Assembly (NCBI GenBank): GCA_900555705.1 | Contig: USLV01000046.1 | Coordinates: forward strand, 1 to 7,858 | Length of the DNA: 7,858 nt | DNA from: an uncultured Oscillospiraceae bacterium | GTDB taxonomy: Bacteria > Bacillota > Clostridia > Oscillospirales > Acutalibacteraceae | Reading direction: 5' to 3' | Shown here: positions 1 to 6,381 of the stretch, one piece after another | Layout of the letters: the number at the start of each line of letters is the position of its first letter | Position numbering within the stretch: position 1 is the first letter of the stretch | The notes under the pieces: model-generated | Databases searched by the model: none | Told to the model about the DNA's origin: nothing | What the model saw: the letters and a program-made list of their open reading frames with translations, nothing else | Made by a program: the position numbers and the translations under genes

Positions 1-508
1 CCCCCGTACTGTAATCACAGGTGCGGGCGTAATTTTTGATCTCGCCGTCCGACGGGATTTTGATCTCCATTTCATAGGCGGGATGCTTATTGCCCTCGCC
101 GCCGTCCTGCCAGCCATGCGCCTCATTCGCGAGGTCATTCGCGGTTTTAAAATCTCCGGCAGCACAGGCCTTCCGGATCCTGGTCAACAGCTCCTCGCTG
201 ACCGTGTTGAAGCTGCGTTCTTTGGTTGCGGCGATGAAAAACAGGCGATGATTATAGATTACCGTCTCGTCCAGCGGATTGCCGAAAACGATGACGCCCA
301 TTTTGCCGTTACCGCCCATGAAGCCGTTTGCCCAGCCGTCATAAGTCTGGGGATAGCTGTAGGACAGTCCCATTCTTTCTCTCACCGGTTGTTCCTCCTC
401 TGCGGCGGCCGGCAGCATGCCGGCCGGAATGACGCCCGCCATCAGGACCGCCGCCAGACCGACGGAAAGAATCCGCCGTCCATTTTTCCAGATCTTCTTG
501 CCCTTCAT
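1..508 (-). CDS. Secreted GH95-like glycoside hydrolase, N-terminal fragment (3' end outside window)
   Basis: Reading the minus strand from the ATG at 508-506 gives 169 codons without a stop to the window edge. A Shine-Dalgarno site GGAAGGG (517-523) lies 8 bases before the ATG. Residues 1-36 form a typical signal peptide: basic start (MKGKKIWKNGRR), a hydrophobic stretch from about 13 to 33 and a likely cut after LPAAA at 36. The mature part resembles the N-terminal domain of GH95 enzymes (alpha-L-fucosidase/alpha-L-galactosidase family): GGNGKMGVIVFG (65-76) matches the usual GNGRLGAMVFG, VIYNHRLFF (83-91) sits where the family has its LNEDTLW-like strand, IRKACAAGDFKTANDLA (111-127) matches the conserved helix, and YARTCDYSTG (160-169) matches the YxRxLDLxTG strand. 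The catalytic barrel lies outside the window, so substrate and any dockerin cannot be judged. It starts 43 bases after the GH2 gene on the same strand with no terminator between, so probably the same operon. The coding region is certain; the family is likely from memory of motifs only. Confidence 0.5.
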   Translation of the reverse strand, partial: MKGKKIWKNGRRILSVGLAAVLMAGVIPAGMLPAAAEEEQPVRERMGLSYSYPQTYDGWANGFMGGNGKMGVIVFGNPLDETVIYNHRLFFIAATKERSFNTVSEELLTRIRKACAAGDFKTANDLANEAHGWQDGGEGNKHPAYEMEIKIPSDGEIKNYARTCDYSTG

Positions 509-516
509 ACGGTTTG

Positions 517-523
517 CCCTTCC
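517..523 (-). promoter_or_regulatory. Ribosome binding site of the GH95-like gene
   Basis: GGAAGGG on the minus strand, 8 bases before the ATG at 508. It supports this start over the later in-frame Met codons, and it places the signal peptide at the very N-terminus. Confidence 0.5.
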
Positions 524-551
524 TTTCTTCTGTCCGAAGTGTGGCCCCTGC

Positions 552-3500
552 TCATTGCTCTACCGGGAACTTGTCGATTTTATCGACTGCTTTCTGGAGA
601 ATCAAACGCGCATCCGTCGTGTTGACCACACCGTCTGCGTTGACATCGCCCGCAGTCAACTGGTCGCCATCCAGCGTGATCTTATCCACCGCGTATTGCA
701 GCGCAAGGCGCGCATCCGTCGTGTTGACCACACTATCTGCGTTGATATCGCCGGGCAACGTCTTCGGTTCCGGGGTGATCTCCGTGATCGCTGCCGCTTC
801 GATGTTCCATCCTTCCACCGAGAAAGCCGTCTCGCCGCCGTTCCGGTATTTCTCCGCAAATTCCAGCGTTACGGTCTTTTCCTGTCCCGGCATCAGAGAG
901 AAATAGTTGTCCTCATAGTACACCGGCAACACCCGGTCGCCTGTCGCGGTCTCGTTCGTTTTCAGACGAATCATCAGCGCCGGGGTATTCGACTCGTTTT
1001 TCACCGTCACCGCATAGCGGCAGATATCTCCCTCGGCCGCGAGCGGGCGGTAGGAGGTCGTCAACGATACCGTGTCCAGTCCGTCGAGCGCCTGATAATT
1101 CTGATATTCGGCGGCATTGGTCCAATAGAAATTGTCCGCGAGCTGCCGCCCCTTTTCGTCCAGCACAACCGTCTGAATAAAGCGGATATCCGACGCCTCC
1201 TTGAGCGCAGGCACTGTCATCAGCGAAATCGTCGTCTCCGGCTGGATATCGGTGGTCTCTTCGTTTTCATAGATCTTCCGTCCATCTAAATCGAACACCA
1301 TCAGCCGCACCGTCAGGTTTTCCCGCTTCTGACCGGTCGCGTTACTCAGCACGATCACGTTATTGACGGCATTCCAGAACGCGTTGACCGGCTGGTTGGC
1401 CTTCTTAATACCGAAATAGCCCGCGTTGGTATCGTAGTAGTAGTCATAGGTTTGCCAGACCATCGACGGCCAGGCCGACTGGCTCATCCACATCAGCATG
1501 CCGTTGCCGCGGGCGTTATAGACCGCCTCAAACATGGCCTTATGGTTCTCATAGTTGACCATCTGGGCAATGCGGGCAAAAGACGACAGGCTGTTGTATT
1601 CGCCGTAGCAGGTTTTCATCACCGATTCAAAATTGTCCGCCTGCATGGCGCTCTTGCCGCAGAAATCGTGCAGCCCCCAAACCGGATTGATCGGCCAGGC
1701 ATATTCCTCCGTCAGCATCTCGAGCAGGCTCTCATAGGACGGGATATTCGGCATTCCCCGCTCGCTGTGCAGCGTCTGCGGTGTATTCATGAAATACCAC
1801 CGCGGGTTCTGTACACCGTAGGGTCCGAAGCCGCTGACCGTGCCGGAGGCGGAATGCGGGATATAGTGCCGGGTACCGTCCGCACTGGCCGTCAGCGCCG
1901 CGAGGCCCTCGTTAATGGTCGCGGGCGGGTCACCCTCGTTCCGGCCACAGTAGAGCGCGAGCGCCGCATGGTAGCGGTTGCGCTTCACTTTGTCGGCGGC
2001 GTTCAGCATGAACATGTCCTCGTCGTCCGGATTCGGGCCGTCGCCGGGATTCGCCAGCCAGAAATCATCCCAGATCAGGATGCCGTATTTGTCACAGGCC
2101 TCATAGAACGCCCGGTGATTGGTCATGCCGACCCAGTTGCGGATCATCGTGAGATTGGCCTCGGCATGCATCCGAATCTTGATGTCATACTCCTCCGGCG
2201 TCGCGGCCAGGTTCGAATCGTCCATGCCCCAGTTGCCGCCGCGGCAGACAATCCGCGTGCCGTTGCAGTAGATGGTCATCGGCGATTCCGTCCGATAGGT
2301 GAACTGGCGCACGCCGAAGCGGAATGCCTTCTCGTCCGAGACTTCGTCGCCCACCTTTGCGGTCAGCTTTGCGGTATAGAGGAACTGGTCTCCGTAGGTA
2401 TTCGGCCACCAGAGCGTCGGATTCGGCATCTCGAGCACCGCGAGCGTCACCTCTTTGATCTCGCCTGCCGCCAGCGCCACCGGCTCGCTCCGGAAGGTCA
2501 GACCGGACGGCTCGATAACGCCGCTGACCACTGTCTCGACCGCTTTGTCGCCCGGGTTGCTGAGCTCGGTTTTGACCGTCAGCTTCGCCTTCGAGAAATC
2601 CCGGTTCTCGACGTCCAGCTCGGTGATAATCCAGGGATCCAGCATCTGCACATCCTGTGTATAGCTGAGATAGACATCGCCATAGATCCCGACATTGCGG
2701 CCGCGGATGGTCGGCACCCAGTCCCAGCCGATGCTGGCGTGGATGGTGGGGTTGTCGGCTCCGAGGATACCGCCGTTCGGACCGGCGTCGTCCTTGGTCT
2801 GCACCGATACAAGACCCGGGGTGTCGTTCATATGGATGTATACCGCGAGGTCGTTTTCTCCACCGTAATTGACGAGCTCGGTCACATCAAACCGGCCACG
2901 GATAAATGCGCCCTCGATATCGCCGATCCATTCGCCGTTAAAATAGACGTCCGCTTTCCAGTTGATGGAATCGAAATTCAGCCAGGTGCGTTTGCCCCGC
3001 TGCGATTCCGGGATCACAAAGGTATTCCGATACCAGAAATTGGTGGTGAAAAAGCTGTCGGAGAGCTGGAGCTGCTGATCCGCCACATTCGGATCCGGCA
3101 CCGCTCCCGCGTTCCGATAGGAGGTCAGCACCGTTCCCGGAACTGTTGCGGGCAGCCATTCGCTGTCGTCATAGCCCGCCGCCGCGAGCTGTTCGCCTTC
3201 AGCATCCACCTCGGAGGCACGCTGCACCCGCCAGTTGCCGCCGGTCAGATATTGTGTGCCGTCGGCTTCCGCCGCCGGCATCTCCGGCAGCGTATAGGTC
3301 ACGTCGTTTTCACCGTAAATCTCGAACTCGCTGAGAGCATAGCAATCGCCTGCGCTCTCCCGGCAGAGCAGACGGACATAGGTTGCGTCACAGGCCGCGA
3401 AGGTCTTCTCCTCCACCTCGCCACGGCCGCTCTCCTCGGTCAGCACCGTCTCCCAGTTCTTCGCGTCGTCCGAGATCTGGATGCTGTATTTCGAGGCAAA

Positions 3501-4376
3501 ATTCTCGTTTGCCCAGAAGAGCTTCACCCTGTCGATCCGGCTTTTTCCGCCGAGATCGACATAGACCCATTCCTTCTCCGCAGAACTGCTCTTCCAAACG
3601 CTGCTGAAGACTTCGCCGAAGGGACGGATCAGCGAATTCCCCTCCGCGTCCAACAGATCCCATTCCGAAAGCTGGGTGCGGTGATCTCCTTTGTTTTCCG
3701 TGATATTCAGCCGGTAGAAGCGATAGGCCGCCGGATCCGCAATGGTATAGCGTTTCACCTGATAGCGCTCGGCAAAACTCTCGCCGGAGCGGCTGTCGAG
3801 ATCCACGAAGGTCTCGCCGTCGTTCGAGCCCTGCAACGTCCAAGCCTTCGGATCGCGTTCCGGCGAATCGTTCGCCGAGGCGATGATATAGGCTGCGGCC
3901 GTATAAGTCTCCCCCTTCGGGAACTGCACCTGAATCCACGCCTTATTGTGGAAGGTCAGCCACTTGCTCGCCGTCGCACCGTCGAAGGCACAGTCCACGC
4001 CCTCTCCGGCCGGGTTGTCGTCATACTGCTGGCTGGGTTTCGCCTGCCAGCTTCCGGCGCCGGTGATGATACCGTCGGTCACCAGATGGCCGGTGTCGTT
4101 GTAATTCGCGGCGCTCGAATGATAGGCCGCCCGGCGCAACGCAAGATTGCGGTAGGCCGTATCGGCCTGTGCCGCGCCGCTGCCGGAGATCACTCCCGGC
4201 GCACACAGCGTCAAGGTAAGCATCGTACATATTCCCCGTTTCATAAAAGATTGAAATTTTCGAGCCGTCAATCCGATCATACCCTTCTCGTTTATTTGTC
4301 CTGGCGGACACACGCGGGTCGTTTCCGGCGACGACGTTCGCAGGACGTCGTAATCGCCGCCGGGCTCGCTCTGCAT
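552..4376 (-). CDS. Secreted multidomain GH2 glycosidase (exo-beta-glucosaminidase/beta-mannosidase-like) with nested discoidin domains and dockerin
   Basis: A secreted exo-acting glycosidase of 1274 residues. Start: the ATG at 4376 follows GGAGGAGGG by 7 bases; this leaves an unusually long tail before the signal peptide core (about 48-65, likely cut after AQA at 71). ATGs at 4280 and 4244 are alternatives with worse binding sites. Domains: discoidin-like (F5/8 type C) module in two parts, about 76-123 and 256-356, with a second discoidin-like module inside it (about 128-243: DGATASKWLTF, SANDSPERDP, GSNDGETF); GH2 sugar-binding domain (373-568), Ig-like domain (573-693), TIM barrel (about 696-1013), two further Ig-like domains (1014-1203), dockerin (1208-1268). 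In the barrel, CGRNEG holds the probable acid/base Glu814 and HSERGMPN the probable nucleophile Glu872. GWDWVPTIRGRNVGIYGDV and RGGNWGMDD are typical of the CsxA-like branch, whose members act on chitosan oligosaccharides or beta-mannosides; the true substrate cannot be read from sequence. The enzyme probably acts outside the cell, cohesin-bound, with the downstream GH95-like protein. Confidence 0.5.
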   Translation of the reverse strand: MQSEPGGDYDVLRTSSPETTRVCPPGQINEKGMIGLTARKFQSFMKRGICTMLTLTLCAPGVISGSGAAQADTAYRNLALRRAAYHSSAANYNDTGHLVTDGIITGAGSWQAKPSQQYDDNPAGEGVDCAFDGATASKWLTFHNKAWIQVQFPKGETYTAAAYIIASANDSPERDPKAWTLQGSNDGETFVDLDSRSGESFAERYQVKRYTIADPAAYRFYRLNITENKGDHRTQLSEWDLLDAEGNSLIRPFGEVFSSVWKSSSAEKEWVYVDLGGKSRIDRVKLFWANENFASKYSIQISDDAKNWETVLTEESGRGEVEEKTFAACDATYVRLLCRESAGDCYALSEFEIYGENDVTYTLPEMPAAEADGTQYLTGGNWRVQRASEVDAEGEQLAAAGYDDSEWLPATVPGTVLTSYRNAGAVPDPNVADQQLQLSDSFFTTNFWYRNTFVIPESQRGKRTWLNFDSINWKADVYFNGEWIGDIEGAFIRGRFDVTELVNYGGENDLAVYIHMNDTPGLVSVQTKDDAGPNGGILGADNPTIHASIGWDWVPTIRGRNVGIYGDVYLSYTQDVQMLDPWIITELDVENRDFSKAKLTVKTELSNPGDKAVETVVSGVIEPSGLTFRSEPVALAAGEIKEVTLAVLEMPNPTLWWPNTYGDQFLYTAKLTAKVGDEVSDEKAFRFGVRQFTYRTESPMTIYCNGTRIVCRGGNWGMDDSNLAATPEEYDIKIRMHAEANLTMIRNWVGMTNHRAFYEACDKYGILIWDDFWLANPGDGPNPDDEDMFMLNAADKVKRNRYHAALALYCGRNEGDPPATINEGLAALTASADGTRHYIPHSASGTVSGFGPYGVQNPRWYFMNTPQTLHSERGMPNIPSYESLLEMLTEEYAWPINPVWGLHDFCGKSAMQADNFESVMKTCYGEYNSLSSFARIAQMVNYENHKAMFEAVYNARGNGMLMWMSQSAWPSMVWQTYDYYYDTNAGYFGIKKANQPVNAFWNAVNNVIVLSNATGQKRENLTVRLMVFDLDGRKIYENEETTDIQPETTISLMTVPALKEASDIRFIQTVVLDEKGRQLADNFYWTNAAEYQNYQALDGLDTVSLTTSYRPLAAEGDICRYAVTVKNESNTPALMIRLKTNETATGDRVLPVYYEDNYFSLMPGQEKTVTLEFAEKYRNGGETAFSVEGWNIEAAAITEITPEPKTLPGDINADSVVNTTDARLALQYAVDKITLDGDQLTAGDVNADGVVNTTDARLILQKAVDKIDKFPVEQ
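607..752 (-). repeat. Direct repeat encoding the two dockerin calcium-binding segments
   Basis: Bases 607-650 and 709-752 are nearly identical 44-bp copies 102 bp (34 codons) apart, differing at only a few positions. They encode the two F-hand segments of the dockerin, GDINADSVVNTTDARLALQ and GDVNADGVVNTTDARLILQ. In each, the loop has Asp, Asn, Asp and Asp at positions 1, 3, 5 and 12 (residues 1210, 1212, 1214, 1221 and 1244, 1246, 1248, 1255), the calcium-ligand pattern of type I dockerins. The residues at loop positions 10 and 11, which help set cohesin specificity in known dockerins, are Thr-Thr in both copies. The first copy has Ser in place of the usual Gly at position 6. Confidence 0.5.
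4325..4361 (-). other. Hairpin in the 5' part of the GH2 message
   Basis: ACGACGT (4331-4337) and ACGTCGT (4345-4351) are perfect inverted arms around a 7-base loop. GGCG (4327-4330) and CGCC (4355-4358) extend the stem across a 3-base bulge. It lies between the ATG at 4376 and the ATG at 4280, so it is inside the coding region if translation starts at the first and in the leader if it starts at the second. A control role is only a suggestion. Confidence 0.5.
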
Positions 4377-4383
4377 CGGCAAT

Positions 4384-4392
4384 CCCTCCTCC
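4384..4392 (-). promoter_or_regulatory. Ribosome binding site deciding the GH2 start
   Basis: GGAGGAGGG on the minus strand, 7 bases before the ATG at 4376. This is much better than the AGAAGGG only 1 base before the ATG at 4280, the lack of any site before the ATG at 4244, and the weaker AGAAGG 4 bases before a GTG at 4472. Confidence 0.5.
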
Positions 4393-4407
4393 GGCTGTCT
4401 GACTCCA

Positions 4408-4450
4408 GCGGTTCTCCATCCTCTTTGGACAAAAAAAGAACACGAACCGC
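4408..4450 (-). other. Possible leader stem in the GH2 5' untranslated region
   Basis: Arms GCGGTTC (4408-4414) and GAACCGC (4444-4450) are perfectly complementary around a 29-base loop. On the transcript the loop contains a run of seven U (4431-4437). The stem would lie just before the GGAGGAGGG binding site. No known riboswitch class was recognised, and a chance pairing is quite possible. Confidence 0.5.
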
Positions 4451-4480
4451 CATCCTGATCCCATCGTAACACGCCGCCTT

Positions 4481-4527
4481 CTATAAGTCAATATCGCGCT
4501 ATAAAAAGTCAATATTATACTATAAAA
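4481..4527. repeat. Imperfect direct repeats, possible operator
   Basis: CTATAAGTCAATAT (4481-4494), CTATAAAAAGTCAATAT (4499-4515) and the shorter CTATAAAA (4520-4527) start 18 and 21 bases apart, close to two helical turns. They lie downstream of the GH2 promoter start point and before the gene. This spacing is what a regulator binding one DNA face would use, but AT-rich sequence makes such repeats easily and the role is inferred. Confidence 0.5.
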
Positions 4528-4596
4528 TGCGGTTACCCATGAAATCGGAAGGATTCGTGTTTCCCATAAACGATACTGTGCAAAAAATACAATAAC

Positions 4597-4625
4597 ATTG
4601 TACAACCATAAAAATGTTTTGTCAA
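4597..4625 (-). promoter_or_regulatory. Sigma-A type promoter for the GH2/GH95 operon
   Basis: On the minus strand a perfect -35 box TTGACA (4620-4625) and a -10 box TACAAT (4597-4602, one mismatch to TATAAT) are separated by exactly 17 bases. Transcription would start near 4590, giving a leader of about 210 bases to the ATG at 4376. No other pair of boxes in the spacer is as good on this strand. Confidence 0.5.
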
Positions 4626-4676
4626 TCATTGCGACTGATTTTTTCCCGAAATGCAGATGGCCGTTATAAGGGAAAT

Positions 4677-4705
4677 TTGTGTTTTGGAGAAATTGTTGGT
4701 ATAAT
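4677..4705 (+). promoter_or_regulatory. Extended -10 promoter for the S11 peptidase gene
   Basis: A perfect -10 box TATAAT (4700-4705) is preceded by TGG, forming an extended -10 element. A weak -35 (TTGTGT, 4677-4682, three of six matching) sits 17 bases upstream. Transcription would start near 4712, about 70 bases before the ATG at 4783. The promoter diverges from the GH2 promoter, with the two -35 boxes about 50 bases apart. Confidence 0.5.
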
Positions 4706-4768
4706 ACTCTTACTCACCCTGAAGCTACCGCTTGCAGGCTCTCTTCCCGCTATGTCACAGATCAAGAA

Positions 4769-4774
4769 AGGTGG
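4769..4774 (+). promoter_or_regulatory. Ribosome binding site of the S11 peptidase gene
   Basis: AGGTGG, one mismatch from AGGAGG, lies 8 bases before the ATG at 4783. It favours this start over an in-frame candidate at 4732, which would add 17 residues with no hydrophobic or basic signal character. Confidence 0.5.
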
Positions 4775-4782
4775 ACGCTTTC

Positions 4783-5805
4783 ATGAGAGGACGCCAGGAT
4801 TCCATTTTCGCAGCCAAAGCCAAACGCAGCCGTCAGAAGCTTTGGATTCCCCTCCTGCTGCTTCTGGCAGCGGCGGTCGTCGGTGTGGCCATATGGCTGT
4901 TGCGAAGTACCGGTGAAAAGACACCGCCTACTTCTTCCGGCACACCCTCCTCTGATTCCGCCGCCCGCTCTCCGAAGCTCTCCGATGAACAGACTGCCCG
5001 GCTCACACAAACACTGGGCGCCCAGAACGCTGTACTTTATGATGTGACCCGCGGCACGTTGCTTTACGGCAAAAATGAGGCTGTTCCCTGTAGTCCCGCG
5101 AGTCTTACCAAACTGCTGACGGCCGCTGTCGCGCTGGAGTATCTCCCCGCCGAAACCGAGCTGACGGTCGGAACCGAGATATCATTCGAGGATGCGGAGG
5201 CCAGTACCGCTGGTCTGCGCGTCGGAAGCAAATTGACGGTCGCCCAACTGCTGGATGGGCTGCTGCTCCCCTCCGGTGGTGACGCTGCCTATGTACTGGC
5301 AGTCAATGCCGCCCGCAAGACTGCACCGGAGCGGACGCTCAACGACTGGGAGGCGGCAACTGCTTTCTGCGACCTGTTGAACGAGAAGGCAGCTGCGCTC
5401 GGTGCCAACAACACCTATTTCGTCAATCCGGACGGCATCTACGCCACCCGTCACCGCACCACAGCCGCTGATATGGCGCGTATTTTGCAGCACGCGATGT
5501 CATTCCCGGAGATCCGTGCCGCCGTCGCCAAGCCCTCGGTTCGCCACACGCTGGCCTCCGGCCAGGAGGTCTACTGGGGCAACACCAATCTGCTGGTCAA
5601 TCCGAACTCACCGTATTACTACAGCTATGCAAAGGGGGGCAAGACCGGCCATACCGACGAGGCGGGTTACTGTCTCGGTGCGTTTGCCGAACGGGACGGC
5701 ACCGAGTTGATCGCCATTGTATTTGGCTGTTCAACCGAGGCGCAGCGCTTCACCGATGTGGCCGCGCTTTTCGAAGCTGGTTTTGCTCTCGCTGCCGGGC
5801 AATAA
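4783..5805 (+). CDS. Membrane-anchored D-Ala-D-Ala carboxypeptidase-like serine peptidase (family S11)
   Basis: A penicillin-binding-type enzyme of 340 residues that should trim the terminal D-Ala from peptidoglycan stem peptides on the outer face of the membrane. A basic N-terminus (to about 19) and one hydrophobic segment (about 20-40) act as an anchor or uncleaved signal; a Ser/Pro/Thr-rich linker (about 42-65) follows. The S11 catalytic motifs are in order: SxxK as SLTK (Ser107, Lys110), the SxN position as SGG (Ser164) in LLLPSGGDAA, and KTG at 287-289 in KGGKTGHTDEAGY. FVNPDGIY (213-220) is another typical S11 stretch. The third residue of the SxN motif is Gly instead of Asn, which is unusual against E. 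coli PBP5 (SGN). There is no room for the C-terminal beta domain of PBP5 or DacF. The gene has its own promoter and ends at a terminator, so it is transcribed alone and is not part of either neighbouring operon. A DacF/DacB-like housekeeping role is likely but not proven. Confidence 0.5.
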   Translation: MRGRQDSIFAAKAKRSRQKLWIPLLLLLAAAVVGVAIWLLRSTGEKTPPTSSGTPSSDSAARSPKLSDEQTARLTQTLGAQNAVLYDVTRGTLLYGKNEAVPCSPASLTKLLTAAVALEYLPAETELTVGTEISFEDAEASTAGLRVGSKLTVAQLLDGLLLPSGGDAAYVLAVNAARKTAPERTLNDWEAATAFCDLLNEKAAALGANNTYFVNPDGIYATRHRTTAADMARILQHAMSFPEIRAAVAKPSVRHTLASGQEVYWGNTNLLVNPNSPYYYSYAKGGKTGHTDEAGYCLGAFAERDGTELIAIVFGCSTEAQRFTDVAALFEAGFALAAGQ

Positions 5806-5818
5806 TTTGACAGATCGC

Positions 5819-5859
5819 AAAAGCGTCCTCATCCGCCAGGCGGATGAGGACGCTTTTTT
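5819..5859. terminator. Bidirectional Rho-independent terminator
   Basis: GCGTCCTCATCCGCC (5823-5837) and GGCGGATGAGGACGC (5839-5853) form a perfect 15-bp stem around a single central base (5838), so in RNA the loop is CAG with 14 pairs. Six T follow on the plus strand (5854-5859); four A precede on the left, giving UUUU on the minus transcript. It lies between the converging S11 peptidase gene (ends 5805) and ispF (ends 5889), so it probably stops both. The longer U run suggests stronger stopping of rightward transcripts. Confidence 0.5.
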
Positions 5860-5888
5860 ACACAACCATTCGACCGTATGCAGTGCCG

Positions 5889-6362
5889 TTACAGCGCTTC
5901 CAGCAGACAGACCGCATGCGCGGCCATCCCCTCTCCGAGGCCGGTGAAACCGAGTCCCTCCTCTGTGGTCGCCTTGACGCTGATGCAACCGGACTCCACA
6001 CCGCAGGCAGCCGCAAGACGCCGGCGCATCTCGGGGATATGCGGCTTCAGCTTCGGGGCCTGCGCCAAAACCGTCGCGTCGATATTTCCGATCCGCCAGC
6101 CGGCCCGACCGATCTCCTCCGCGACCCGGGCGAGCAGCACCAGACTGTCCGCACCCGCATACTGCGGATCCGTGTCGGGAAACAGCGTGCCGATATCCCC
6201 GAGTGCAGCCGCGCCGAGCAGCGCATCGGCGATCGCATGTGCCAGCACATCCGCATCCGAATGACCGAGCAGCCCCTTTTCAAAGGGGATATTCACCCCA
6301 CCGAGAATCAGCCGCCGTCCTTCGGTCAGTCGGTGTACGTCGTAGCCATGTCCGATCCGCAT
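5889..6362 (-). CDS. ispF: 2-C-methyl-D-erythritol 2,4-cyclodiphosphate synthase
   Basis: Converts 4-diphosphocytidyl-methylerythritol 2-phosphate to methylerythritol 2,4-cyclodiphosphate with release of CMP, in the MEP pathway to isoprenoids; acts in the cytoplasm as a trimer. The 157 residues match the usual family length (about 155-160). The opening MRIGHGYDVHRL contains zinc ligands Asp8 and His10; the third, His42, is in DVLAHAIADALLG, and GHSDAD gives His34. FPDTD (61-65) and KATTEEGLGFTG (130-141) are also characteristic. A longer open frame continues upstream to 6617, but that part overlaps ispD in another frame and reads as arginine-rich noise; GAGAGGG lies 7 bases before the ATG at 6362, which fixes the start. 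It follows ispD by 19 bases and is the last gene of the operon, before the shared terminator. Confidence 0.5.
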   Translation of the reverse strand: MRIGHGYDVHRLTEGRRLILGGVNIPFEKGLLGHSDADVLAHAIADALLGAAALGDIGTLFPDTDPQYAGADSLVLLARVAEEIGRAGWRIGNIDATVLAQAPKLKPHIPEMRRRLAAACGVESGCISVKATTEEGLGFTGLGEGMAAHAVCLLEAL

Positions 6363-6381
6363 ATAAAGACCCTCTCTTCTC

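Noticed and set aside
509..551. Separate promoter or terminator between the GH2 and GH95-like genes
   Set aside because: The 43-base gap holds only a pyrimidine-rich stretch that gives the ribosome site on the minus strand; no -10/-35 pair or hairpin is visible.
4431..4437. Run of seven T on the minus strand as an attenuator terminator in the GH2 leader
   Set aside because: No stable GC-rich stem lies directly before it, so it does not look like a Rho-independent terminator.
1452..4469. A 1005-codon open frame on the plus strand across the GH2 gene, plus another at 417-1289
   Set aside because: They lie antisense to the clearly recognisable GH2 and dockerin coding sequence, are rich in Arg, His and Pro, show no known motif, and are expected by-products of high-GC codon use.
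4021..4629. Minus-strand open frame of 202 codons covering the promoter and the GH2 N-terminus
   Set aside because: It starts upstream of the predicted promoter -35 box, is in another frame from the GH2 gene, and its second half is an Arg-rich shadow of the discoidin coding region.
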